Source: Planctomycetota bacterium (lineage in GTDB: Bacteria > Planctomycetota > PLA2 > JAEUHO01). From it: 64,000 nucleotides of DNA. Within the stretch, counting starts at the first letter, position 1. Each line of letters opens with the position of its first letter. The translations under genes and the position numbers were made by a program. The stretch lies in NCBI GenBank assembly GCA_028281445.1, contig JANQJW010000024.1, positions 62,001 through 126,000 on the forward strand. The letters run 5' to 3'. Under the pieces are notes generated by a model. That model was not told where the DNA came from. It searched no databases and saw nothing but the letters and a program-made list of their open reading frames with translations. Shown here piece by piece: positions 38,322 through 46,943 of this stretch.

Positions 38322-40175
38322 ATGCGCATACTCGCCGCCCTCTTGTTCGTATCACTCCTCCTCGGATGCGGTGGCGACCAGCCGCCGCCGCCCGAGACCG
38401 CCCGGACCGTCATCGTGATGCCGCTCACCGAGACGACACCCGAGCCGCCTTTCGAGGTCACGGGCGTCGCTGAGCCCTATCGAGAGGCCGACGTCAGCTT
38501 CGAGGTGTCGGGCCGGGTGACGTTCATCCTCGACGTGGGCCGGAATGTGGACGTCCAGACGCGGCCGAAGACGGAAACCGAGCTCGCGACGGCACGGGAG
38601 AACGCCGTCAAGAACGCGAGGGGCGAGATCATCGAGCGTATCGATCCACTCGTGCACACCGGCGATGTGATCGCGCAGGTCGACCCGACCAGCTACAAGC
38701 AGAGGCTCGATGCGGCGCAGATGCGTTTGAAGACTGCCGAGGCGAGCCTCAAGGCAACGATCATCGACGCGGAGCAGCTGGCACCGGCTGCTGTGAAGCG
38801 CGCCAGGGCACAACGCGACGCCGCGCTTTCGGACGTCGAAGCCACGCGGGCCATGATCGCGAGCTATCAGTCCACCAAGGACCGCTCGGAGCGCGAGCTC
38901 GAGCGCTACACCGAGCTGCGTCGTACGAAGCAGGTCTCCCAGTCGGAGCTGGATCAGTACCAGAACCAGTTCGACACCGCGCTCGCCAACCTCGCACAGT
39001 CGAAGGCCGCATTGCAGACGGCTGTACAGCAGGCCAACAGTCTCGAGGCCGCACTCACCGAAGCGGAAGCCTCGGTGCTCGTCAAGAACGAGAACGTCGG
39101 CCGGGGTCGCGCCGAGCTGGCCGAGCTGAAGGTGGCGGTCGAGCAAGCGCAGACGGACCTCGACCGCTGCACGCTGCGCGCGCCCTTCATCGGACGCATC
39201 ACCAATGTGATGGCGAGCAACGGTGACTATGTGCAGGCGGGCAGCCCGGTCATGCGGATCACGCTCATCGATCCGATCAAGGTCGCGTGCACAGTATCCG
39301 CTGATCGCGAGCGCGACATCGAACCTGGCAACTACGCCGCGGTGATGCCCGAGCGTCTGAAGGACTTCGGAAGCGACGAGCCGCTCATCGGCACGGTGTT
39401 CGAGAAGGGCGCCGTGGCCGATCCGACGACGCGGACCTTTCGCATCGAGGTGATGGTGCGCAATGCACGGCGCTTGCTCGCGAAGCCCAGCCCCGACGCA
39501 GTGGTCATCAACTTCCGCGCACTGCTGCCGGCCGTCGTGCGTCACTTTGGCGAAGGCGGGGATCTCTATGTCTGCGAGACCTGCGACCACGTGAAAGACG
39601 GCAGGCACTACGTGTATCGCGTCAAGGGAATCAAATGGGGTGTCCCGCGCCCCGAAAACCTCTTCGACAGGAAGCTCGAGCTCGAGCGCCTCGAGATCAA
39701 GTGGGCCGGCAACGAGCCGCGGGACTACATGACGATTCTCAACTGGCCTTTCCGTCGCGTGACGGGCAAGGCCGGGCTCACGAACGGCGATCTCCTCATT
39801 TCCTTCGAGGAGGTGCGTCCGGAAGACCTCGCGAGCGGGGTCATCATCGATCAGTACGACTGGGCGATCCGGCCCGGCGACATCGTACCCGTGGCGTTCG
39901 AGGGGAAGCAGATGGCCAAGGGCTTCTGGGTCCCCGACGACGCCATCCGAGCGCTCAACGAGAAGCGCGCGGTGTACGCCGTCGAAGACGGCAAGGCCCG
40001 GGAGATCCCAGTCACCGTGTACGAGAGTCTCGGCCGGCTTCGGCGCATCGGGGGCGAGGGACTCACGGCGGGCATGAAGCTTGTCGTACGAGGCGTGCAC
40101 TACGTCTTCGAGGGCGCGAAGACGTTCGTATCCAGCGAGATCGAGCTGGCCACGATTCTCAGGAAGGCCCAATGA
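38322..40175 (+). CDS. RND efflux periplasmic adaptor (HlyD/MFP family lipoprotein)
   Basis: The 617-residue protein starts after GGAGG with a lipoprotein signal (LLFVSLLLGCGG), so it is probably anchored by the lipidated Cys in the membrane. VTGVAEPYREADVSFEVSGR opens the barrel-sandwich domain. A long coiled-coil hairpin follows (about residues 120-275), then LRAPFIGRITNVMASNGDYV, the return strand. The C-terminal part is longer than in MdtA-like adaptors: about 120 extra residues around 400-520 include CETCDHVKDG before the final membrane-proximal strands. It couples a cytoplasmic-membrane RND pump to an outer-membrane channel. The stop overlaps the RND gene by ATGA. Confidence 0.9.
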   Translation: MRILAALLFVSLLLGCGGDQPPPPETARTVIVMPLTETTPEPPFEVTGVAEPYREADVSFEVSGRVTFILDVGRNVDVQTRPKTETELATARENAVKNARGEIIERIDPLVHTGDVIAQVDPTSYKQRLDAAQMRLKTAEASLKATIIDAEQLAPAAVKRARAQRDAALSDVEATRAMIASYQSTKDRSERELERYTELRRTKQVSQSELDQYQNQFDTALANLAQSKAALQTAVQQANSLEAALTEAEASVLVKNENVGRGRAELAELKVAVEQAQTDLDRCTLRAPFIGRITNVMASNGDYVQAGSPVMRITLIDPIKVACTVSADRERDIEPGNYAAVMPERLKDFGSDEPLIGTVFEKGAVADPTTRTFRIEVMVRNARRLLAKPSPDAVVINFRALLPAVVRHFGEGGDLYVCETCDHVKDGRHYVYRVKGIKWGVPRPENLFDRKLELERLEIKWAGNEPRDYMTILNWPFRRVTGKAGLTNGDLLISFEEVRPEDLASGVIIDQYDWAIRPGDIVPVAFEGKQMAKGFWVPDDAIRALNEKRAVYAVEDGKAREIPVTVYESLGRLRRIGGEGLTAGMKLVVRGVHYVFEGAKTFVSSEIELATILRKAQ

Positions 40176-43100
40176 CGCGCTTCACCGTCAACCACCGCGT
40201 GACCACGATGGCGGTCGTGGTCGTCGCCTTGATCTTGGGCCTGCAGACGTTCGAGACAATGCCGCGTCGCGAGGATCCGGAGATCATCATCCGCAACGCG
40301 GTCGTGATCACCTACTGGCCGGGCGCGACCGCGGCCAAGGTCGAGGACCTCGTCACGGATCCGCTGGAGACGGCGATCAATCAGATCAGCGAAGTCTACG
40401 AAGTCACGTCCGACTCGAAGACAGGCATGAGCGTGATCAACATCGAGCTCGTCGAGACGACGCCCGCGGAGGCCGTCGACCTCGTCTGGACGGACATGCG
40501 CAACAAGATCGACGAGGCCGTTGGTGATCTACCCGACGGCTGCGGCATCCCGATCGTCAACTCGGATTTCGGCGACGTATCCGGAGTGTGTTTGACCCTC
40601 TACCAGCGACCGGTCGACGATGCCGAGGAGGTGCCGGAGAACCGGCGCCTCAATTGGCGCGAGCTCGAGGTCCTGGCCGACCGCGTCGAGGCAGAGCTCA
40701 AGACGATTCCGTCCGTGGCCAAGGTCGACAAGCTCGGCATCCAGGACGAGGTCATCTACATCGAGGTGCCGGCAGCGCACTGGGCCAAGATCGACATCCG
40801 GGAAGACGAGCTCGCCCAGCTCCTCGACGCGCAGAACATCGTCGCCCCGGGCGGACAAGTCGACACGGGTCAGACCCGCTACACCGTCAGACCCACGGGT
40901 GAGTTCGAGGCCTACGCTGCGATGAAGGACGTGGTCGTGGGACGCCACGAGGACGGACTGCCCGTCTTCCTGCGCGACCTGCCGGTCCAGATCTCGCGGA
41001 CCTTCGTCGATCCGCCGAAGCCCAAGTATCGCTACGCCGAGCCGGCGTTCAAGGCGGAGCAAGCGCTGTTACTGGCGATCTCCATGAAGTCCGGCGAGAA
41101 CATCGTCCAGCAGGGCGAGGACATCAAGGCCAAGATCGCCGAGATGAAACAGACCTTCCTGCCCTACGACGTCGAGCTCACGTTCATCAACGACCTCCCC
41201 CGGCAGGTCGGCACCCTGATCAGCGATTTCGTCATGAATCTCTGGCAGGCCATCGTGATCGTGCTGGCTGTTGCCTTCCTCATGATGGGATGGCGGCCGG
41301 CGTTGATCATGGCCACGGCCGTGCCGCTGTCCATGATCGCGGCGTTCACTGTCGTGCGCATGTTCGGTGTCGAGCTGGAGCAGTTCTCGATCGCCTCGCT
41401 GATCATCGCGTTGGGCATGATCGTAGACAATGCCATTGTCGTGTCCGACAACAGCGTGCGCATGATCGAGGCAGGCATGCCCCGCAAGGAGGCGGTCATC
41501 ACGGGTGCCACGTCGCTCGCCGTGCCAATCATCACTTCCACGCTGACGACCGTCGCGGCGTTCTTGCCAATGCTCACGATCGTCGGCAGCACCGGCGAGT
41601 ACATGCGCAGCCTGCCGGTCGTGGTGTCGACGACGCTGTTGATGAGCTACGTCGTGGCGATGCTCGTGACGCCGATCATGTGCTACTGGCTACTCAGGCC
41701 GTCGACGAAGGACACGCAGCGAAAGTCCCTCATCGGGCTACTCATCGGCCTATTCAAGCGGAAGAGGGGCGACGCGCCCGAACCGACGCAGGTTCAAGAC
41801 GAGCCGCCAGAGAAACAGTCCGGCTACGACAAGTTCATCCTCTGGTGCCTCTCGCACAAGGGCATCACGCTCGGAGTCGCCGCGGCCGCTCTTGTCGCGA
41901 GCCTCCAGCTCATCCCGCTCATCGGCAACCAGTTCTTCCCGGCCGGCGACCGCGATCAGTTCTTCATCAACGTCTGGTTGCCCGAGGGGTCTTCCATCCG
42001 GGAGACTGAGAACGTCGTCGCTCAGGTCGAGGACAAGATTCTCGCCTCCCGGTTCAAGGAGATCGACGGCGAGCGGGTGGACCGCCTGGCGAACATCACC
42101 TCGTTCGTCGGTACGGGCGGGCCGCGCATGATGCTCACCAGCGCGCCGGAGCAGAATTTCCCCAACTACTCATACATGGTGGTCAATACGTCGGATCCGA
42201 CCTACTCCGCCGACTGGGTCGAAGAGCTCAAGAAACAGACGAAGGACATCCTGGGCGCCCAGATCGACGTGCGACGCTTCGTACTCGGGCCGCCGGTGGT
42301 GAACCCGATCGAGTTCCGTCTCATCGGCGATGACGCAGATGAGATGCGGCGCAAGGCCGAGGAGCTCGTGGCGATCTTCCGTAGCACGCCGGGAGCGGAC
42401 ATGCCCACGAGTGACTGGCGCAACCCCAGCCTGGAGGTCGAGGTGAAGATCGACCCCGACAAGGCCAACCTCGCCGGCGTCACGAACATGGATGTGGCCA
42501 ACACGATGAACGGGTTGATCTCCGGACGCCAGTTGACCACGTACCGCGAAGGCGACCACCTCGTCCCCGTCTTCCTGCGCATGCCGGCCTGGGAGCGCGA
42601 CAAGCTCGCAGACCTGTCGGGTCTCTATGTGAACGGCCGAGCGGGCAAAGTGCCGCTCTCGTCGATTGCCGAGCTCGAGACGGGCTGGCAACCGGCCGTG
42701 ATTGCGCGCTACAACCAGCGACGCTGTGTACACGTAGGCGGCCAGGCCGTGGCCGGCGTCCTTGCGAACACCGTGGCGACGAAGATGTCGCCCAAGCTCG
42801 ACGAGCTCGTCGCGAGCATGTCGCCGGGCAGCCGCTGGGAGTTCGCCGGAGAGATGGAGGAGGCGACCAAGGGGCAGGCGAAGCTCGCTGGTGCGTTCAC
42901 CTTGAGTGCCCTTCTCATCCTGCTCGTGCTGATCAGCCAGTACAACTCGGTTCTCAAGCCCATGGTCGTGCTCGCAGCCGTGCCGCTGTCTCTGATCGGC
43001 GCCTTGATCGGGCTCTACGTCACCGGCTGGGCGCTCGGCTTCATGCCGCTTCTCGGGATCATCTCGCTGGCCGGCGTGGTCATCAACAACGCGATCATCC

Positions 43101-43390
43101 TGATCGACTTCATCGAAGCCGGCGTGCGGGAGGGCAAGCCGCTTCGCACCGCCGTCGCCGAGGCCGGACGCCTGCGCATGAAGCCCATCGTGTTGACCAC
43201 GCTCACGACCATCGGCGGCATGCTGCCGCTGGCGCTCTTTGCGGGACCGATGTGGGCCGGCATGGCGTGGGCCGTGATCTTCGGTCTCGCATTCTCAACC
43301 GTGCTCACGCTCTTCGTCATTCCGACGCTCTACACGCTCTTCGTGGAGCGTTTCAAGCTCAAGATCCCCGGCGTCGAGAAGCCCGCATGA
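40172..43390 (+). CDS. RND multidrug efflux transporter (AcrB/MdtB type)
   Basis: The 1072-residue protein is a full-length 12-helix RND pump. TM1 is near residues 10-28 (MAVVVVALILGL), then DPEIIIRNAVVITYWPGATA. The second bundle contains SLIIALGMIVDNAIVVSDNS, with the Asp typical of the proton relay, and the second half has FMPLLGIISLAGVVINNAI and VLTTLTTIGGMLPLALF. Two large porter domains lie between. A hydrophilic loop between the halves (KRKRGDAPEPTQVQDEPPEK) is longer than usual. It starts by ATGA overlap with the adaptor and ends by ATGA overlap with a potassium-channel gene. Substrates unknown. Confidence 0.93.
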   Translation: MTRFTVNHRVTTMAVVVVALILGLQTFETMPRREDPEIIIRNAVVITYWPGATAAKVEDLVTDPLETAINQISEVYEVTSDSKTGMSVINIELVETTPAEAVDLVWTDMRNKIDEAVGDLPDGCGIPIVNSDFGDVSGVCLTLYQRPVDDAEEVPENRRLNWRELEVLADRVEAELKTIPSVAKVDKLGIQDEVIYIEVPAAHWAKIDIREDELAQLLDAQNIVAPGGQVDTGQTRYTVRPTGEFEAYAAMKDVVVGRHEDGLPVFLRDLPVQISRTFVDPPKPKYRYAEPAFKAEQALLLAISMKSGENIVQQGEDIKAKIAEMKQTFLPYDVELTFINDLPRQVGTLISDFVMNLWQAIVIVLAVAFLMMGWRPALIMATAVPLSMIAAFTVVRMFGVELEQFSIASLIIALGMIVDNAIVVSDNSVRMIEAGMPRKEAVITGATSLAVPIITSTLTTVAAFLPMLTIVGSTGEYMRSLPVVVSTTLLMSYVVAMLVTPIMCYWLLRPSTKDTQRKSLIGLLIGLFKRKRGDAPEPTQVQDEPPEKQSGYDKFILWCLSHKGITLGVAAAALVASLQLIPLIGNQFFPAGDRDQFFINVWLPEGSSIRETENVVAQVEDKILASRFKEIDGERVDRLANITSFVGTGGPRMMLTSAPEQNFPNYSYMVVNTSDPTYSADWVEELKKQTKDILGAQIDVRRFVLGPPVVNPIEFRLIGDDADEMRRKAEELVAIFRSTPGADMPTSDWRNPSLEVEVKIDPDKANLAGVTNMDVANTMNGLISGRQLTTYREGDHLVPVFLRMPAWERDKLADLSGLYVNGRAGKVPLSSIAELETGWQPAVIARYNQRRCVHVGGQAVAGVLANTVATKMSPKLDELVASMSPGSRWEFAGEMEEATKGQAKLAGAFTLSALLILLVLISQYNSVLKPMVVLAAVPLSLIGALIGLYVTGWALGFMPLLGIISLAGVVINNAIILIDFIEAGVREGKPLRTAVAEAGRLRMKPIVLTTLTTIGGMLPLALFAGPMWAGMAWAVIFGLAFSTVLTLFVIPTLYTLFVERFKLKIPGVEKPA

Positions 43391-44052
43391 CCTGGTGGCG
43401 GCGGTACCGCTACGGGTTCCTGCTGGTGATGCTGGTTGTGGTCATCCTCTCTCCGGTGCTCCAGGAGTCCGGCATCGAGAGCAAGGCCGTGGCGGCGATC
43501 CTCCTGACAGCGCTCACGCTTGCTGCGATCAACGCCGTGTCGGCAGAGCGACGCATGCGGCGGATCATGATCGTCCTCGCAGTCATCGCCTTCTTCGGTG
43601 GCGTCAGTGACCTCTTCCGGCCCAGCGCATTCCTTTCGCACCTTCAAGACGGGTCCGCCGTGTTGTTCTTCGGCCTCGTCGCGGCGCTGATCCTGCGTGA
43701 CGTGCTCGCTCCGGGGCGTATCACGGTCGAGCGCATCACAGCGGCCATCTGTGTCTACTTCACGTTCGCCATGCTCTGGAGCGCCATCTATTCAATCATC
43801 AACACGGTCGATCCGCATGCATTCCGCGGGATCGAGGGCGACATCGATTTCCACACGGCGACATATTTCAGCCTGGTGACGCTCACGACCCTGGGGTACG
43901 GCGACGTCGCGCCTCTGAATCCGGTGGCGCGCTCGTTCGCCGTTCTCCAGGCTGCGACCGGAGTGCTCTACGTGGCCACGCTCGTCGCGCGACTCGTGGC
44001 ATTGCAGATCGCCCACAGCAGCACTCAGATCCCGGACGAGAAGGACCTCTAG
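43387..44052 (+). CDS. Two-pore-type potassium channel family protein
   Basis: The 221-residue protein has hydrophobic helices near residues 10-28, 35-52, 60-75, 85-105 and 117-135. It then has the pore helix and selectivity filter YFSLVTLTTLGYGDVAPLNP and the inner helix FAVLQAATGVLYVATLVARL. TLGYGD is the potassium-channel signature (Ion_trans_2 family). No cytoplasmic RCK domain is present. It overlaps the RND pump gene by ATGA and is therefore probably co-translated with it. The convergent GNAT gene overlaps its end by 4 bp. Confidence 0.88.
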   Translation: MTWWRRYRYGFLLVMLVVVILSPVLQESGIESKAVAAILLTALTLAAINAVSAERRMRRIMIVLAVIAFFGGVSDLFRPSAFLSHLQDGSAVLFFGLVAALILRDVLAPGRITVERITAAICVYFTFAMLWSAIYSIINTVDPHAFRGIEGDIDFHTATYFSLVTLTTLGYGDVAPLNPVARSFAVLQAATGVLYVATLVARLVALQIAHSSTQIPDEKDL

Positions 44053-44507
44053 AAGGTCTCCTCGTAGAGCCGGTAGCTCGTCTCCTCCATGCCGAGCCTC
44101 AGGTAGACTTCGCGCGCCCCGTCGTTCTCACGCTCGACGTAGAGCCGCAGGCCGCACACGTCGCTTGTCGCTGCCGCTTCCTTGCGAACATGCGTGTAGA
44201 GCGCGCGGTAGATGCCCGCGCGGCGGTGCGCCGGCGCAACGTAGACACTCTGGACCCACCAGAACCAGCCGTTGCGCCAGTCGCTCCACTCCGGCGTGAC
44301 CATGAGGCTGCCTGCGACTTCACCGGCGCGCTCGGCCACCACGTAGAACCCAGCCTCGGGCCGGGCAAGCAGGCCGTGGACGCCCGCTTCGACAACGTCT
44401 GCGTGCAGCGCCTTGTCTTCGGTCTCGTCCGCCATGGCGCGCTGGAAACCGGCAATCGTTGCGGCATCCTCAGAGGTCCCGCGGCGGACATGAATCGGGT
44501 CGTTCAT
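44049..44507 (-). CDS. GNAT family N-acetyltransferase
   Basis: The 152-residue protein has the GNAT fold: HVRRGTSEDAATIAGFQRAM (first strand and helix), GFYVVAERAGEVAGSLMV, and the acetyl-CoA motif A SVYVAPAHRRAGIYRALYTH, with R-R-A-G-I in the pyrophosphate-binding Q/RxxGxG/A position. GLRLYVERENDGAREVYLRL and GMEETSYRLYE complete motif B. The substrate cannot be inferred. It is convergent with the potassium channel (4-bp overlap) and divergent from the membrane protein at 44590. Confidence 0.88.
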   Translation of the reverse strand: MNDPIHVRRGTSEDAATIAGFQRAMADETEDKALHADVVEAGVHGLLARPEAGFYVVAERAGEVAGSLMVTPEWSDWRNGWFWWVQSVYVAPAHRRAGIYRALYTHVRKEAAATSDVCGLRLYVERENDGAREVYLRLGMEETSYRLYEETF

Positions 44508-44589
44508 CCCGGCAGGGTAGCGCAGCGGCGCCTTGCGCGGCGACCGGCGGCCTTCGTACCCTGGCCGCCTCTACGCGCAGGGAGGCGCC

Positions 44590-45150
44590 ATGGACGTCCA
44601 GATTACCGATCTCATCGTGCCGATCTTCTTGTCGGGCGTGGCGGTCTTCTTCCTCAGCTTCGTCATGTGGATGGTGATGCCGCATCACCGCTCCGACTGG
44701 GGCGCCTTGCCGGACGAGGACGGGACGATGAGCCAGCTCGGGGACATCAAGCAGGGCCAGTACATGTTCCCGCACTGCAAGGATTCGGCGCAGATGAAAG
44801 ACCCAGAGTGGCTCAAGAAGAGCGAGGACGGCCCCTCCGGCCTCGTCATCATCCGCGCGCGCGGACCCATGAACATGGGCAAGTACATGGGTATCTCGTT
44901 TCTGTTCAACGTGATCGTCTCGGCCATCGTGGCCTACGTCGCCACCATCGCATTGCAGAAGGGCGATGAGGGCATGGACGTGCTTCGCTTGACCGGGACG
45001 GTCGCGTTCTTGGCGTACTCCGGGGCGCTTGCCTGGAACGCGATCTGGTTCCACCACTCGTGGGGCAGCACGGCCAAGTCCATGTTCGACGGCTTGATCT
45101 ACGGCGTCGGAACCGGGGTCATATTCATGTTGATGTGGCCGGCCGCCTGA
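44590..45150 (+). CDS. Conserved-looking membrane protein
   Basis: The 186-residue protein has an N-terminal membrane helix (LIVPIFLSGVAVFFLSFVMW) followed by MVMPHHRSDW, a soluble region rich in Asp and Lys, and two or three helices at the C-terminus (FLFNVIVSAIVAYVATIAL; LTGTVAFLAYSGALAWNAIW; YGVGTGVIFMLMW). The His/Trp motifs (MPHHRSDWGALPDED; WFHHSWGSTAKSMFD) suggest a conserved family in high-GC environmental bacteria, but I cannot name it. The start at 44590 follows AGGGAGG. A palindromic repeat element begins 8 bp after the stop. Confidence 0.7.
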   Translation: MDVQITDLIVPIFLSGVAVFFLSFVMWMVMPHHRSDWGALPDEDGTMSQLGDIKQGQYMFPHCKDSAQMKDPEWLKKSEDGPSGLVIIRARGPMNMGKYMGISFLFNVIVSAIVAYVATIALQKGDEGMDVLRLTGTVAFLAYSGALAWNAIWFHHSWGSTAKSMFDGLIYGVGTGVIFMLMWPAA

Positions 45151-45157
45151 GCGTCGC

Positions 45158-45238
45158 GGACGGGCACAAGGCCCGTCCCTACATGTCCTTGCATGGGCAG
45201 ATGGACAGTCATGTAAGGGAGAGCCTTGTGCCCTCCCT
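45158..45238. repeat. GTAGGG-type palindromic element (copy 1)
   Basis: GGACGGGC-ACAAG-GCCCGTCC-CTACATG on the left and CATGTAAGGGAGAGC-CTTGT-GCCCTCCCT on the right face each other, so the 81-bp element has hairpin-forming ends in inverted orientation. The arms pair as GGGCACAAGGC/GCCTTGTGCCC, TCCCT/AGGGA and ACATG/CATGT. The ACAAG/CTTGT loop is the same as in the copy at 46750. Confidence 0.65.
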
Positions 45239-45245
45239 CGATCCT

Positions 45246-45716
45246 CTACTCGCCCTCGCGAGCGCGTTCCAGCAGATCGATCAACGTCTGCATCTCGGCC
45301 TTGCTCATGTGGCCGAGCTTGCGGCTGTGGAACGTGAGGATCGGTTCGTCGAGGTCCGCGAGCAGCTTGAGGCCTTTGTCCGTGATGCGGGCAATGACGA
45401 CGCGACCGTCTTCTTCGCTGCGGGATCGCTCGACGAGGCGGCTAGTCTCTAGACGATCGAGAAGCCGCGTGATGTCCGGTACGCGCGTCACGAGGCGCTC
45501 GCTCACCTGCAGGCACGGCAACCCGTCTTCGCCGGCGCCACGCAGGATGCGCAGCACGTTGTATTGCGGCTCGGAGATGCCGTGCGCTTTCAGGAATCGC
45601 GACACGCCCCCGTGCAGGTGGTCGTGCGTACGGCGCAGGTTGAGATAGACCTCGACGTGGGGCGTCGCAAACGGCTTCGTCTGCTGAATCTCGTCCTTGA
45701 GGCGGGACTTCGCCAC
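45246..45716 (-). CDS. MarR-family transcriptional regulator
   Basis: The 156-residue protein has the MarR winged-helix layout: LRRTHDHLHGGVSRFLKAHG (dimer helix), ISEPQYNVLRILRGAG, LQVSERLVTRVPDITRLLDR (recognition helix), LVERSRSEEDGRVVIARITDKG (wing) and a C-terminal helix AEMQTLIDLLERA. The GTG start at 45716 is preceded by GGAG. A 10-bp palindrome, TGTTGCAACA, lies 44 bp upstream and may be its operator. MarR proteins often answer to phenolic or oxidative stress; the ligand is unknown. It is encoded downstream of cysK on the same strand. Confidence 0.9.
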   Translation of the reverse strand: MAKSRLKDEIQQTKPFATPHVEVYLNLRRTHDHLHGGVSRFLKAHGISEPQYNVLRILRGAGEDGLPCLQVSERLVTRVPDITRLLDRLETSRLVERSRSEEDGRVVIARITDKGLKLLADLDEPILTFHSRKLGHMSKAEMQTLIDLLERAREGE

Positions 45717-45760
45717 GTCACATCTCCGAAGGGTGCGCCGAAGCTACCGGCCGCATCCCT

Positions 45761-45770
45761 TGTTGCAACA
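45761..45770. promoter_or_regulatory. MarR-type operator candidate
   Basis: TGTTGCAACA is a perfect 10-bp palindrome within CCCTTGTTGCAACAGGG, between cysK and the marR-type gene. Its size and centre are typical of MarR operators. Autorepression is inferred from position. Confidence 0.4.
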
Positions 45771-45813
45771 GGGATTCCCGTTGCGGTCGCAGGGCGAGAC
45801 GGTCGTTCAAACC

Positions 45814-46740
45814 CTAGGTGTCGCCGGTGGGCCACAGGCCGTCGACCGAGAGATAGCGCTGACCGCTGTCGCAGAACATCGCGACGATCGTCTTGCCTTC
45901 CCACTCCGGCAAGCGTGCAAGACGTTCCGCCGCCACGGCCGCCGCGCCTGACGTGATGCCGACGAGGATCCCCTCGGACTGTGCGATGCGCCGGCAGCCC
46001 TCGAACGCGTCTGCCTCCGAGACGAGCAGGATGTCGTCGATCAGGTCGCGTTCCAGGACGCCGGGAATAAACCCGGGCGCGGTGCCCATCATGCGGTGCG
46101 GTGCCCACTCGCCCCTGGAGATGATCGGCGCGTTCTCGGGCTCGATGGCGATGGCCTGGAACGACGGTTTCTTCGGCTTGATGTGGCGCGCAGTGCCAAC
46201 AAGGGTCCCGCCGGTCCCGAGACCTGACACGAGGGCATCGATGCGGCCGTCCGTTGCTTCCCACAGCTCGGGTCCGGTCGTCTCTTCGTGGCCGCGCGGG
46301 TTGTTCGGGTTCTCGTGTTGGCCGATGTAGAACGCGCCGCGTGTCTGGGCGATGCGTCGCGCTTCCTCGCGCGCGGCCTTGGTGCCGCCATCGGCCGGCG
46401 TGAGCACCAGCTCCGCGCCGAGAGCCCGCAACACCTGCCGGCGCTCCACGCTCTGGATCGCCGACATGACGAGAACGCAGCGATAGCCGCGCGCGGCGCA
46501 GATCATGGCGAGAGCCATGCCCGTGTTACCCGAGGTGGCCTCGACGATCGTGCCGCCGGGCTGGAGGATGCCGCTGGCCTCCGCGTCGCCGATCATGAAG
46601 TACACCGGCCGGTCCTTGATCGAGTACGGGTTGAAGAGGTCGAGCTTGGCAAGCAGCTCGGCCGTCGCCCCCGGGGCGAAGCGATCCAGCCGCAACAGCG
46701 GCGTGTTCCCGATCAGGTGCGTGATGTCGTTGACGATCAT
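45814..46740 (-). CDS. cysK: Cysteine synthase A (O-acetylserine sulfhydrylase)
   Basis: This PLP enzyme makes cysteine from O-acetylserine and sulfide. The 308 residues include IGNTPLLRLDRFAPG, the PLP Lys in FNPYSIKDRPVYFMI, the substrate loop EATSGNTGMALAMI, the phosphate cradle SGLGTGGTLVGTARH, and the Ser contact VGITSGAAAVAA. The length is normal for CysK. It could also be a CysM or CBS-type enzyme; no heme or CBS domain is present. The ATG at 46740 has no clear Shine-Dalgarno, and a palindromic element begins 9 bp upstream of it, so its original promoter may have been altered. Confidence 0.92.
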   Translation of the reverse strand: MIVNDITHLIGNTPLLRLDRFAPGATAELLAKLDLFNPYSIKDRPVYFMIGDAEASGILQPGGTIVEATSGNTGMALAMICAARGYRCVLVMSAIQSVERRQVLRALGAELVLTPADGGTKAAREEARRIAQTRGAFYIGQHENPNNPRGHEETTGPELWEATDGRIDALVSGLGTGGTLVGTARHIKPKKPSFQAIAIEPENAPIISRGEWAPHRMMGTAPGFIPGVLERDLIDDILLVSEADAFEGCRRIAQSEGILVGITSGAAAVAAERLARLPEWEGKTIVAMFCDSGQRYLSVDGLWPTGDT

Positions 46741-46749
46741 GAAGGGATT

Positions 46750-46943
46750 GTAGGGGCGACCCTTGTGGTCGCCCCGCGACGCGTTCTTCGAGTCGAAACG
46801 CTCCCTGTCTGGGCGGCCCTTGTGGCCGCCCCGGCGTGCGCATCGCGATCGTCATTGGGGGGGGGCGCCCACAAGGGGGGGCCGAACAAAGGAACTTGGC
46901 GACGTGGAATCGCTGATGGGGCGATCACAAGGGTCGCCCCTAC
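46750..46943. repeat. MITE-like element with 26-bp inverted ends (copy 2)
   Basis: The left end GTAGGGGCGACC-CTTGT-GGTCGCCCC (46750-46775) and the right end GGGGCGATC-ACAAG-GGTCGCCCCTAC (46918-46943) are inverted copies with one mismatch in 26. Each end is itself a hairpin. A further unit, GGGCGGCC-CTTGT-GGCCGCCC, lies inside at 46811-46831, and a degenerate one around 46858-46882. No ORF is evident inside. The right end supplies the stop codon TAG of parC. Confidence 0.75.

Noticed and set aside
38352..40172. 606-codon minus-strand frame over the efflux adaptor
   Set aside because: Antisense shadow; the plus strand has signal peptide, ribosome-binding site and family domains.
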